64,000 nucleotides of DNA, from NCBI RefSeq assembly GCF_010183535.1, contig NC_071328.1, positions 7,068,001 through 7,132,000 of the forward strand, given 5' to 3'. Shown one piece after another: positions 27,395 to 38,216 of this stretch. A model generated the notes under the pieces. The model did no database searches, was not told the origin of the DNA, and was given only the letters and a program-made list of their open reading frames with translations. This DNA comes from Caenorhabditis remanei (taxonomy: Eukaryota; Nematoda; Chromadorea; Rhabditida; Rhabditidae). The translations under genes were made by a program, and so were the position numbers. The first letter of the stretch is position 1; every line of letters starts with the position of its first letter.

Positions 27395-28582
27395 TCAAAT
27401 ATTTCCATTCTCATATAGCTTATTCACTTTTCGACAAACATCGGTATCTGTGAAATGAAGACGAGTATTGAGTGCCGCCATTGGACTCATGAAACCATTT
27501 TTCTCAACGAAATCGTACACTTCATGCTTCCATTTTGTCTCGAATAGTTCGAGGTCTCTGAAAAAGAAAAGTTTTCAGAAGTTCTACAGATCCCATTAGA
27601 AGCTAGGTTTGCTTTATGACAAAGCTCTCATCACTATATCTAGTGAAGCGATACGATTTCAAATCAGACTTACCGTGTCAAAACCATCGTTGGATACTTG
27701 AGTGGAGTACTTAAAATCATGTATTGATACTCTCCATCGTCGTTGAGACCGCCGATACGAACAGGGAAGACTGGAAATTATATTTTTAGAGTTTAGTCAC
27801 GCATTATCCGAAAACATCACTAGTTATCTTTTCTAGTCGTCTCTAAAATATTCCAAAACTCACATGGACATTGATCCCTCTCATGCCCAGTAGTGATCAG
27901 AACTGCTCCTGGCTCTGGTCCAACCATGCTACCGTATCCTTCATTTGTAATGACGTCGTTGTTAACCAATGCATATTGTTTGGAAGTGAATGTAGCAGTG
28001 TATGGGGTTTGAAGAACCATGTCAACTGGAAGTATTTTAGGTTAGTAATGAAAATAATCAGTCAGCTTACAGTAGAAAATGGAGCAATCCTCTTTGTGCA
28101 CTTCTTTCGAATCAACTACCGTATACCATTTTCCCATGAACTTTTCAATTTGCATATCAGCCATTCCGAAGAATATAGAATTGTATTGTTTCGTGGCAAC
28201 TTCGTCCATTTGGAACGATTGAAGAAGCTAAAAAAAGATAGAATGAAAGATTTCAAAATAAAAGTTTCTTTATAAAAGCATACAGTTGCTAACTGATCCA
28301 TATTAAAATCCCTCTTGTTGGTTGGACGACATGAAGCAGCATAGTTCTCGAATAGTCTCATAATTGGAACATTTCTGCCAGGGACAGGAATGGAGTTGGT
28401 AAACGGGCGGACTGTGGCACTCACTGTAAACTGACAATGTATCAGATATAAATTGAAAGGTTCTATTACACAGAAGTTAGGATCATAAAATGATCAACAC
28501 TTCAAAACATATCTAATCAAATAAACTTACTTGAATTAGCCAGATTCAAGAGAGAAAGCAAGTAGAAACAAATTAAAATCAT
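27395..28582 (-). CDS. secreted lipocalin-like protein
   Basis: Six exons on minus (28582-28531, 28423-28284, 28227-28071, 28025-27864, 27770-27674, 27557-27395) give 256 aa with frame kept throughout. Residues 1-17 are a signal peptide (ILICFYLLSLLNLANS). The segment FMGKWYTVVDS (94-104) carries the lipocalin GxW signature at 96-98. After it come alternating beta-like stretches and scattered Cys residues that could pair. The overall shape, a secreted single barrel with an N-terminal extension of about 90 residues, fits nematode lipocalin-related proteins, which carry lipophilic cargo or help organise apical matrix. The family call rests on GxW plus architecture, so it is moderate. I chose the ATG that starts the signal peptide; an upstream in-frame ATG would put 44 residues before it. 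Confidence 0.75.
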
Positions 28583-29188
28583 GACTTGCGAAGTAGAGGA
28601 AGAAAGGATAAAATGGAATGAAAGCAATTGATCCGAAACGGTGATGATGATGTCGACTGGGGAGGTAGTATCTGGAAGGAGGAGACGCAGGCATTTCAAG
28701 TGACCTACTGACACTGTGAAACGGAAAAATGAAGAAGATGGTGGGAGAGAAAAGTGCGGATGAATCAGTTACGGAAAGCTGTTTTGTCAACGAACACCAC
28801 ATTTGTCACTTGGCGAATACGGTGGGTGTCTAAATGTTTCAATCCAAAATAATTACAGAGCATCCTCAAAAAAGAGTGAAACTTTTATTTCATAACACAT
28901 AGTAAACCCGGATATTGACAGAAAATGAGCACTCAAAAATGAAAGAAAACTGGGAATGAAAAGGGTCTCAAAATGTACAGAAATTAGGAAATTCTACCGT
29001 AATATACAGGCAACATCATGGATAATCATAATCGAATCGAGCAAATTCTAATACATTAATACACAAACAAGTTTGATTTGTAACTTCACTCGAGTTCTAC
29101 TAGTCGAAGTGAAGTCTCTTATAGTATCTCATACATTAATATACATACAAATGAAATCAAAAAACTACATTACTCCGGGACCATTCTG
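28583..29188. other. intergenic between lipocalin-like and astacin genes
   Basis: No gene was seen. The left part is the upstream region of the lipocalin-like gene. A minus-strand AATAAA at 28884-28889 lies 300 nt past the astacin stop and is its candidate poly(A) signal. Confidence 0.5.
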
Positions 29189-32100
29189 TTACTTTTTACC
29201 GTTATGTGATATACCAAGTAGAGTTGCAAGACCGTATTCTGCCACAATACTAGTGATACTTTCCAATGGTCTATGGGAGTCACGGATCTTTGGGATGGCT
29301 TGGAGAATGAACTTCTCAATGGTACCGCCTGTATTCTCAACTCCACGGAATGGACGGTTTTCTTTTCCAGGTACCCAGGTAGAAGTTGGTTTCGGTGGTG
29401 GAAGAGGTTTGCCGTTGTCTGGAAAATATTGTTTCAGCGATTCTTTGTCCGTGATTTCTTATTTCTCACCTTGAATCCACTGCAACTTATACGAAACCTC
29501 GTAGTCGACAATATTTGCGTTTGACAAAATCAATGCTTCAGATTGATCAGAAATGACGTCATAAGTTTTGTTGAAACAACTAAAGTCAAACTTGAAAAAA
29601 TCTGATCTCAATTTAAAATAACTCACCAAACTCTGAATCCTGTTTGTTGGAAATCTGTGTTGTGCTTGATTTCGATATAAGCCTTGCAAGAAGTAGCACA
29701 CTGATAACGAAGCTCTGTGAGTACAAGACGAACACGACCACCATTGGGAGACTGGAAGTAGAATTCTCAATGAGAAAAAAGGTACCACATTACTAACCTT
29801 AACTCTCCAGTTGCAAGTCCGTTTTCCCTTGTAAATCATCTCTTGCCATTCTGGAGTTGCAACGAGTTCTCCTCCACATTTGTCTGAAATATTAAATTAG
29901 AAACTACTACAAAACTAGTAATTTATATTAACCATGATCAGTTCCTTTTGCAACACGGCCACATAATTTCCCTCCGAGACCATCTGGACATTTACAGACC
30001 GAACAATTATTGGGATCCGGGTAACCACCATGTTGACAGGAAAGTGCAACTGGGCAGACGGCTGGAAACAAAAACTACTTTTAAAAAAATTTCAGTAAAT
30101 TTGGCTGGAATTTGTTTGCACTTGTGATTTCTGGATTTAATAACTAGTTTTGAAATTTTGAGCTAGCCGTATGAAAGGTGCCCTCCAATTAAAATGCCAG
30201 GTTAGCATGCTTGGAGTCCGACACTAATCCGTTTTTAATTTAAAGGGAATTTAAATACTTGTTTTGGGACCCAACAAATCGGGGAGATGCAAAAAGGGGA
30301 ACCACGACGGACAGCAGACTTGAAACTGGCCGGGCAGGGCCGATTTGAGATTTTTCAACGGCATCAGTACAAAAATTTGAAAATTTGATTTTTTTATATT
30401 GTTTTGCAAAAAAATAGAATTTTCGACTATTTTTTCAAATATCAATAAAAACTCAAGCGTGCATAGGATTTTTGACTATTTTTGGTTAAAATTTTGTGAA
30501 AAAAGGGCACATCTGGGCCGAGATTTTGCAAGTCAGAGTGGCAGTTGAAGAAGAACTGCAGTTGTAACGACACTCCGGGTCTCGCTGCGAAAAGCTCTTA
30601 CTGTACTTTCTAAACAATTGTTGGGGGTATTTGAGTTTAGAACTCGGAAGAATAGAACTGCGACAACATAAAACTGTGAAAATATAGAACAGGAAAAAAT
30701 AGAACTGAACAAAGTGGAACTACGAAAAAATGGAACTGCTACAAAACAGAACTTGACAAAATAGAACTGAACACAATGGAACTGCTACAAAATAGAACTG
30801 TTACAAAATAGAACTCTAGTTCGAATGGAGCGCGTTTGCATTCGTGACTTTTAAGACGAATTATAACCAATTTTCGAGGAGAAAAGTCGACTAAAAACAC
30901 TTATTTTATTAAGATAAAGTCTTTATGAAGAATAAAGTCAACAAAAAACTGAATAAAATTGTATAAGATATTTTGTAACAGTTCTATTTTGTAGCAGTTC
31001 CATTGCGTTCAGTTCTATTTTGTTGAGTTCCATTTTGTAGCAGTTCTAACTTTCACTGTTCCACTTTGTAACAGTTATATTTTTTCCTGTTCTATATTTT
31101 CACAGTTTTATTTTGTCACAGTTCTATCTTTCCGAGTTCTAAACTCAAATACCCCCCAATTGTTTTCAATGGAAAGCTAAAAAATCAAGAAAAAAAGAAA
31201 AATAAATGAATAATTGATTTTTTCACAATTTTTTTTCAATAATATTTTTTTTGTGCGGAGACCCATTTTTGAACAATTACAGTAAGAATGTTTCGCTGCA
31301 AGACCGGGAGTCTCGTTTGGAACTTTCGCTTATTGATACTTTCAAGTAAAGGAATTTTTGTTTTGTTTTCTGTTGTCTTCCCCCTTCTTCTTCTCTGACC
31401 CTCTACACAAACGATAACCCCCTTCACATAAAGACTCTCCATTTTCCTTTCTCTTCTCGCACACTCCTCAATGCACTTAAACCCTCCTGTTAACATGACT
31501 GCTTGGCGCAATGGTAGCGCGTTCGACTCCAGATCGAAAGGTTGGGCGTTCGATCCGCTCAGTGGTCAAAGTTTTTGTCTTTGTCAATGACTTACAGTTA
31601 CAATAAAGACGATTGACTTGTTTAACATCGATGAACGATAGTTTTTGACGCTGCCCAATGGTTCCTTGGTAGCGGCTATCAGTAGTTTCGATTGTGATCT
31701 GGTCCCAGTCCTTTGTGAATGCCTAGAACATAAACATTTGGATGACTGAATTGTTGAGAAATAAATGACTCACATTCGATCCGTAGTGCATAACACTACC
31801 AATATCATAAGGAACACCCATATCTTCGATTTCTTCCCAACTTCTTTTCTCAAAGTTTCCATCAGTTCCTTTGATAATCCACTCTTTTCTCAAATGAATG
31901 TACTGGTCGCGATCAGGACGAGATTGCTCGTGCCAGAATCCGAGGGAGTGACCGACTTCGTGGGCAACTATTCCTTTCTAAAAATACAATACATCGCCAT
32001 CAGATTCAGAAACACGCATGCTTTCAAAATTTTAATTGGTGAGTTCATATTATGGAAGGGAAATTTTTAAACTTACATCTTCACAACCATATCCAATTGA

Positions 32101-33231
32101 AATAAGTTGTGATCCTCCTGTTCTTCCAACGGACGAATAGCAGCTGAAAATGAGAATAGAAACAGTAGTTCGCGATGAAACCTCTTCTCAGACAGAATGT
32201 TGTCTTTTTTATGAATGGAAGACTCACCCAGATCCTCTGAAGAAAATGACATAATCTTTTCCGTGCCCATTTTCGCTCCATCTGACACAAGTCTCTTTTT
32301 CCCAAAGACTCAATCCTTCTTTGATCAATTTCTTCCATTTTGAATCTCCCCCTTTGAATCGATATGGAATCACACTTTTCCATCTGTATACTGATCCAGT
32401 GATTACTTTTCTCTTCTTACGTCCATGAGGATTACGAGCTTCTTGGGCAGCCAGCACGACTCTGAAATTAATAAACTTAGTAAATTGGAGGCATTTGTGA
32501 GAAGAGAGTCTGCTCCATAAAAAAAACTCACGCTTTCATCTGTGGAACTGTCAAAACCATATCTGACTCGAACAGCTTGTTGGTCAGAGCACGATTGGCT
32601 CCAAGTTCTGTACCATCTCTACGAGCTTGATACATCGGGGCGTCCTGAAAAAGGAATTATTGGAAAACAAAAAAAAAGATCAGAATGAAATACCCCTAGT
32701 GGTGTCCCAACCGCTGTACCAGTAGCTGCAGCAGATCCTCCATTATTTCCGGATGCAACTGCTTCGAAGAAGGCCTGCATCAATGTCTGGACAGCTCCAA
32801 AGTCTTGATCACGCGATTTTCCACCATCGGAGAATGTAGCAATTTCACGAATCATCTGAAAACCATTTTATCTCAATTACCACAAAGAATACTCTCAATC
32901 AAATAATTCAACCCTTAACTCACTCTAGCAGTATTATGAGCCAACAGTTGTGGACTCGCTGTAGTTGGCAACATTGGTTCCAAAGTAGGTCCGATTGGAG
33001 CAACAGTTGCCAGAGTAGCCAGTGAGAACGGAGCGAAAGTGAATGGTTCTGGAGTGACTGCTGGAGCATTCTGTTGCCAAATGTAATTGTTGAATTGAGG
33101 AGCTGGAGTTGTGTTCTGATCAGCAAAGAAGAACGGAGAGAATGTTCTGGCAATGTTCTTCCATCTTTCAATCTTCTCCTGTTTGGTTCTTGGTTGGCGG
33201 AAAGATTGTTGAGGAGGTGGTGGAGCATCGG
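29189..33231 (-). CDS. astacin-family metalloprotease (NAS), EGF and CUB domains, 5' exon unresolved
   Basis: Twelve minus-strand exons from 33231 to 29189 (starting at 33231, 32855, 32644, 32461, 32143, 31977, 31722, 30061, 29883, 29751, 29579 and 29418) join in frame to 630 aa. They begin with two nucleotides of a split codon, so at least one upstream exon with the start is missing. In order: a Pro/Thr-rich pro-region of about 100 residues; a second pro segment with LFESDMVLT, matching the astacin aspartate-switch FxGD but with Ser for Gly; a basic processing site GRKKRK; and the catalytic domain. The zinc motif [19 protein letters not shown] and Met-turn SVMHYGS are intact. An EGF-like domain (exon 30061-29933) and a CUB domain ending near [14 protein letters not shown] follow. 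The tail after CUB has no TSP-1 repeat and looks helical. Such enzymes process cuticle collagens and other matrix proteins. The 1.5-kb intron 31595-30062 holds tRNA-Trp and a hairpin repeat. Confidence 0.9.
30570..31317. repeat. nested inverted repeat made of ~17-bp degenerate units
   Basis: An outer inverted pair (TCTCGCTGCGAAAAGCTCTT near 30576, mirrored at about 31285-31312) encloses an inner, stronger one that starts near 30616 (CAATTGTTGGGGGTATTTGAG) and ends near 31162. Each inner arm holds about ten degenerate copies of a unit like TAGAACTGCTACAAAA spaced about 17 bp apart, in opposite orientation in the two arms. The central loop, about 30825-30965, is not repetitive and contains a GGAGCGCGTTTGCATTCGTG segment. 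The element lies within an astacin intron. No coding capacity or transposase was seen. The transcript would fold into a long imperfect hairpin. Confidence 0.8.
31497..31568 (+). tRNA. tRNA-Trp (anticodon CCA)
   Basis: The 72-nt sequence folds as a cloverleaf. Acceptor arms are GACTGCT and AGTGGTC, pairing with two G-U wobbles. The D arm is GGCGCAATGGTAGCGC, the anticodon stem is TTCGA/TCGAA with loop CTCCAGA (anticodon CCA), and the T loop is TTCGATC. The discriminator is A. A TTTTT Pol III terminator follows at 31572-31576. It has no intron. It lies on the plus strand inside an intron of the minus-strand astacin gene, 180 bp from the hairpin repeat. Confidence 0.95.
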
Positions 33232-33942
33232 CTGAAATATTATATTGCTCTAACATATCAGTTTCAGTTGTTTTTTTTTTAAATTTAGTGTACTTCTGCT
33301 GTCCTATAAAATAAATGTAAAAACAATCATTGACGTGGTTCATGCTGATTTGAATCCTAATTTTTGATAGATTCAAAAGTTGTAACCTTTGGTGAGGTGT
33401 TCATGAATCAAATGTATTGTTTGTGAGATATGTGATTGCAGGGAAAATCAGAAAAAAAAAACGAATCGTTTATTTGAAAAAGTGAAAGAGAGAGAACGAG
33501 AAAGACAAAAATTGCAGAGATTACAATGAAAAGAGCCAAAATCTATCTATGGAAAGTAGAGAAGTAGGCGGGAAAATCAACAAAAAACGGCACGTAATCA
33601 CTGTAATTCTTTTCAAATTGTCACTCAATCACTTCAAACAAATAAACGAAACTGAGAGATTAAGCACTCGAAATGACGAATTTTTGAAAAAGAATTTTGG
33701 TTTTGTAAAAAACTTGGAACTTTGGATTGAATGGTTGGTACTTTTTTTCAATTTGGCGCTTTTGCGAGTGTTTGTGAAGGTTGTCTAGCAAAAGTGCTCT
33801 ATTGCCATTTTGAATGTTTCAGGAATTTTCAATAGAGCACGTTTGCATTTGTTAATGGTTCATATTTGCATATATAAAGTATATTAGTAAAGTAAAAGTT
33901 GAGATTTTCAAATTTTTGAAGAAAATTTTTTCATAAAAAAAG
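33232..33942. other. spacer between small secreted gene and astacin exons
   Basis: This stretch should contain or border the missing first exon of the astacin gene. On minus, an acceptor TTTTATAG lies near 33303 and an ATG (MNHVNDCF) near 33324, but no signal peptide with an exon ending in the right phase was found. A hydrophobic but ATG-less frame occurs near 33538-33480. The true 5' exon may lie farther upstream. Confidence 0.4.
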
Positions 33943-35440
33943 TTAGCCAAGTCTTGTGAGAGACATATCAATATCGTCGTCATCATCACCTTGTGGTCTT
34001 CTGTGATGAGCAGCATGAGCTTTGGGTTTCGGTGGAGCTGGAACTGCGTCAAGATCTGTGTTGTAGTCCTCGTTTGTTGGAGCTACTGCAGCTGGTCCAG
34101 CGGCTGGAGCTGGCGGTGGTTTCTGGAATTGGGATTACTTTATTGACTTGTGGGCGACTTTTTAATGAAAAAGATGGAGAGTAGACTGATAAATAGATAA
34201 CTCACAGGTGCCATAGCTCCCAAGAACTGTCCAAATCCACCACCTCCTTGTCCACCAGCAAACTGTTGGAAGAGACCCTGAAACATAAATATTCATTGGG
34301 TTCCTTTGTGACTGTGTATATCCAGATTTTCATATCTGATCCCTAATTCGTACTTTCTGATCAGTTGTCTGTTCGAGTGCCTGCGTCTCTTCTCCTTCTC
34401 CTAGTATCCTCTAAACCTTCACTTTCTGTTCGTTTTCAATGCCATCTCATTGCGTTTTTGTATAGCATATATCTATGCAAATAAATGCATCTATTATCCA
34501 ACGCCTATTGCGTAACCAATTCCAACATAACATATTTGCTTTCGATTTTATAAGGAAATTCGTGGAAAACAGAGTTGATGTGGTGTCAATGACGTGGCAA
34601 AACAACAATATCCGGGGAAATTTTAAGAGAAATGTTTCGTTCTCTTTAGAAAGTTATAACGTCCGATAGTATTTACCACTTCCTTTCAGTTTTTGAATCA
34701 CTTTTTTTGAAAACTAACCCCAATAGCTTGTGGATTTGCAAATGGGTTTCCTCCACCTCCGCCACCTCCAAGGAATGGTTTGAACAATGACATGAAGTCT
34801 TGTGCCTGAAAGTAACAGTTTTATAATTCTTCTTATTATCCATTTCAGATCACTGTGCACAGAAACTGCAACGCGACAATTTACGCCGTCCCTTCACCCT
34901 TCAACGCCAGGAAGATCACGCGGGCAATTCAAATTATCATACAAATTGGCGTGTGGCCTGTGTTGCGTATTCTTTGTTTGTTGGGTTCGACTTTACAAGA
35001 AAATCATCAGATTCGAAAAAAAACTACACAAGAAAAAACCGGTTGATTTTACCACTCACCGTTTTGGTGTTTGGTTCGAGATTTTTCTACTAGATATTGT
35101 AACCGATAGTATAGTTGTAATTTTCTATAATTAAATTTCAACAATCATCACGTTTCAGGCCAAAAACTAATTCGGCTTGTGTTTTCTGACCGATAAAATA
35201 GCACACAGCACACACTGCCTCCCCAACTACCTCACTTCAACCTGCCATTTGTACTCTGATTTACCCTGAAGAAAAATGTGGAGAGATGGCCGAGCGGTCC
35301 AAGGCGCTGGTTTAAGGCACCAGTCCCTTCGGGGGCGTGGGTTCGAATCCCACTCTCTTCAGTTTCTTTTTGAATTTTCAATGAATACTCACCTCAATAA
35401 ATCCAACCACCAGGAGGACGAAAATCCACAACGTCTTCAT
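33943..35440 (-). CDS. small Gly-rich secreted protein with acidic tail
   Basis: Four minus-strand exons (35440-35393, 34805-34719, 34277-34206, 34122-33943), all phase 0, give 128 aa. Residues 1-16 (MKTLWIFVLLVVGFIE) are a signal peptide. Exons 2 and 3 are rich in Gly, Phe and Gln (FLGGGG, FAGGQGGGGFGQFLG). Exon 4 is Pro/Ala-rich, then basic (HAAHHRRPQ), then ends in DDDDIDMSLTRLG. I recognise no domain. It could be a structural matrix peptide or a neuropeptide-like precursor, but nothing decides. The first intron carries tRNA-Leu on the opposite strand. The next gene on this strand is the astacin protease, whose first coding exon is unresolved, so shared 5' exons or an operon are possible, though the phases do not fit direct splicing from exon 1. 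Confidence 0.75.
35280..35361 (+). tRNA. tRNA-Leu (anticodon AAG)
   Basis: The 82-nt class II tRNA has acceptor arms GGAGAGA and TCTCTTC, a GGCCGAGCGG D region, anticodon stem CTGGT/ACCAG with loop TTAAGGC (anticodon AAG), a variable arm around CCCTTCGGGGG, and T arm GTGGG-TTCGAAT-CCCAC. The discriminator is A. A TTTTT terminator follows at 35367-35371. It has no intron. It lies antisense inside intron 1 of the small secreted protein gene. Confidence 0.95.
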
Positions 35441-35863
35441 AGTTTTCGAGTATTCAGAAGGCGAAATGTCTTAGAATCGTCTCATGAAACGGATGGCAAT
35501 GGGGAAGACAGAGGCTGGTTATGTGTGGCTGGTGGCGGCTGCTGGTTTCAGTTTGTTGTCGTCTGCCAATATACGCAATTTGTTCTACCTCATTCAAGTA
35601 GTAGTAAAGTACAGAAAGTGGGAGGAGTTTCAAGAAAATAGGAGGCAGATATGGTTTGGCGAAAGGAGGTGTTAAAAGTGGTGATATGAGTGAAACTGTT
35701 AAGAAAATCAAGAAATTAGTGTAATAGTCGAGAAGTTTCTGGAAACAGACAGGATAACTGGAAACACGATCAGTTGAGGAAAAATGAAATGAAAACTGAG
35801 TTCAGTGAGGTTCAAACTTCAAAACAAAATCTTTTTAAAAAATTCAAAAGGATTTACAAGAAG

Positions 35864-35936
35864 TGCCCGCTCGCGGTATGAGCCTGTGACTGGAAACTCG
35901 ACGGTGCAAAAGCTTAACCGATTGCGCCACACGGCA
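35864..35936 (-). repeat. tRNA-like / SINE-like fragment
   Basis: Read on minus, the 73 bp starts TGCCGTGTGGCGCAATCGGT, with a good Pol III A box (TGGCGCAATCGG). A weak B-box-like GGCTCATACC lies about 40 bp later. The acceptor arms pair only partly (TGCC with GGCA) and there is no clean anticodon arm. It is best read as a degenerate tRNA or tRNA-derived repeat rather than a functional gene. Confidence 0.45.
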
Positions 35937-36493
35937 GGCTGGGAAGCGAGTCGTCTAGGGCGTACACAACCTAGTAGTGGTTTTGTTGTATGCGCTGATT
36001 TTCATATATATTTCAGAATCGGATCTGTCTCTTGAATTATAAAACTTCCAAACTCCCGGAGCTATCAAAAATTATGTGGTTAAAAATAAAGTGTATCGAT
36101 GACACAAATTAAAACATTTGAGGGTAAATTATAACTAACCAATAATGATGTAAATGAAAATATTAACTTTGAGTTTTCTGTAGCTATTGAAAATTTATTC
36201 GAACTTCATAGAGATCGGGAAACGATTGTATCCTTTTAGCGATTAACCACGAAATTTCACGAAACGAATTAAAATTTTCAAAATTGCCTAGAAAATAGGA
36301 TGATAAAAGCAAAAATGAAACGACCTCGAAGTCATCTTTCGTCTGCTTCTGCTTCAAAACTGCCAACAAAATTTGCCGTCTTCTCTCTTTCTTTCTATCT
36401 ACCGGCTAATCTCCTCCTCCTTCCTCCTTCAACTATACCTACTCGAGATAACCTGTTTGGTATGTTTCAGTGTGTACTACCATATTGCTTGCT

Positions 36494-36514
36494 AACGTCT
36501 TCTCAGAAGACGTT
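36494..36514. repeat. 21-bp palindrome
   Basis: AACGTCTTCT and AGAAGACGTT are exact reverse complements separated by one C. It could be a dimeric protein-binding site. A related but shorter GTCTTCAGAAGAC occurs near 44347. Confidence 0.6.
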
Positions 36515-38216
36515 GGTGTGAATTCAGAATTATGGTGAGGTGATAGAGAAGGAACACGTCATTTTGGGTTAGATGACCTCACAATAGAAGCATCAAGTGT
36601 ATGAACACGAGAGGACTGTTCCGAGGTGTCTCAGATGGAGAGGGGAATGTATGAGAAAGTTTGAGATTTTAAAGATCTTAGAAGAGTCGAAGGGGGTTCG
36701 AGGGGAGCTCTTCTTGATGAAATCTTACTCAAGTGCATTTTACTCTGAGTGCCAATTGCATTTCTTGTTCACTCGTGGTTTTGAGACTCTCCGATCTACC
36801 GTAATCTCTGTAATCCACTCACAGGTTGCCCTAAAACCGTTTCATATATACAGTTACGTCACCAGTGAGTGTGTCACCAACTTCTTCTTCTTCTTCATCT
36901 TATTCCCTTCTTCAAATCTTTCCAATAATATCTCAACTGCACCGTTTAATTCACTTCATTTTCTCACCTTCTTCGTGACTCATTAGCTTACATTTAGAGA
37001 CGAATCTCAGTGGTGTCAAATTGTGTAATATACATACAAGACACATGGTCTCTTTCTCTGTTTTACAGCCACTTATGACTCAGTTTCTCACTACTTCCTT
37101 CACTTTATTTTCAAGATGATGGTCTTGTTAGCTGTATGTTCTTGTCTTGAAACCATGTTGTAACATTGGTATAGTTGTCAATTTGATAAGACACTGATAG
37201 ATTGTTCGAGAAAAAAAGAAAACTGGAAATTGATCGAAGGGACATGAAGTACCGTTGGGTGACCTTGTTATTGAGAAGTTTCTCGAAAAAGATTCTTAGA
37301 GAAGGTTACTCAGTCGGAGAAGCTGGACAGAATTCTCATTTGGCACTATTTTTGTGTGAAAAAGACTCGAACAAGCTCAAAACCGTCCTTTAATGCTATT
37401 TTGACCATCAAAGTATTCTTTTTGTGATGAGTTTCCAAAAAGTTCCATTCAGAGGTTTTTGGGACCAGCAAAAGTGATGGTGCTACTGACTATCTCTTGA
37501 AACTTTTTGTTTTCTTGGAATCGGAAGTTCAGGGGATGTCTTATGGTTTAGAGGATCACTGTATAATCACTCCCATTGCAAATAATTTTTGTTTAATTTC
37601 TCTATCTGACCTTGTGTGTCCTTTCGAGAAGCTACTGATCTTATCATAGTCTATTGTTAATTTGTGAGACAAAGAGAAATAATCTGCGATCTTTTCTGTG
37701 TAAGCTGTTCATAGTAGCATTATGACAGAATGTGATCAAGAGAACAATGAAATATTAGATTTGTTAGTTTTTCTCCAATATCTACAGTATTAGAAAAATG
37801 ATCACGTTGTTTCTGCAAATTGCAAATCATCTCATTCTCTTATTTATATAGATAATCTTTGTCCTTCTCCACATCACAAAGATATGTAGCATGATCGATG
37901 GAAATTGTAATAGTACCTACCGGAATGAGGGTTCACAATTGGTCTCTAACAATTCTTGTTTCTTACGATTGCCTATACCGTCACCTCGTGTTCCATCAAC
38001 TTCCAGCATGTTATATTCTGTATAGATGAGATCATTTATTCCCTCAACAAAATGAATGAAAATCGATTACAATTATTAAGTTTTTGAGTTAGTTATCAAG
38101 TAAGGAAAGTATCAAAAATGAATGAAAAATATTGTACATACACATGTCGAAAAGAGTTCCAATTCGTCCGTTGGAGTGTTTTTTGGTTTTGAAAAATTAA
38201 AAATATTGAATTGGAA

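Larger units (their letters stand above)
35441..38216. other. intergenic between RhoGEF 3' end and small secreted gene
   Basis: Apart from the tRNA-like fragment, I see no gene. A 21-bp near-perfect palindrome with a 1-nt centre (AACGTCTTCT-C-AGAAGACGTT) lies at 36494-36514. A minus-strand AATAAA at 38035-38040 is the candidate RhoGEF poly(A) signal, 177 nt past its stop. Confidence 0.5.

Noticed and set aside
33480..33540. Hydrophobic minus-strand frame as astacin signal peptide
   Set aside because: It has no ATG (a stop lies just upstream) and no donor in the phase needed to join 33231.
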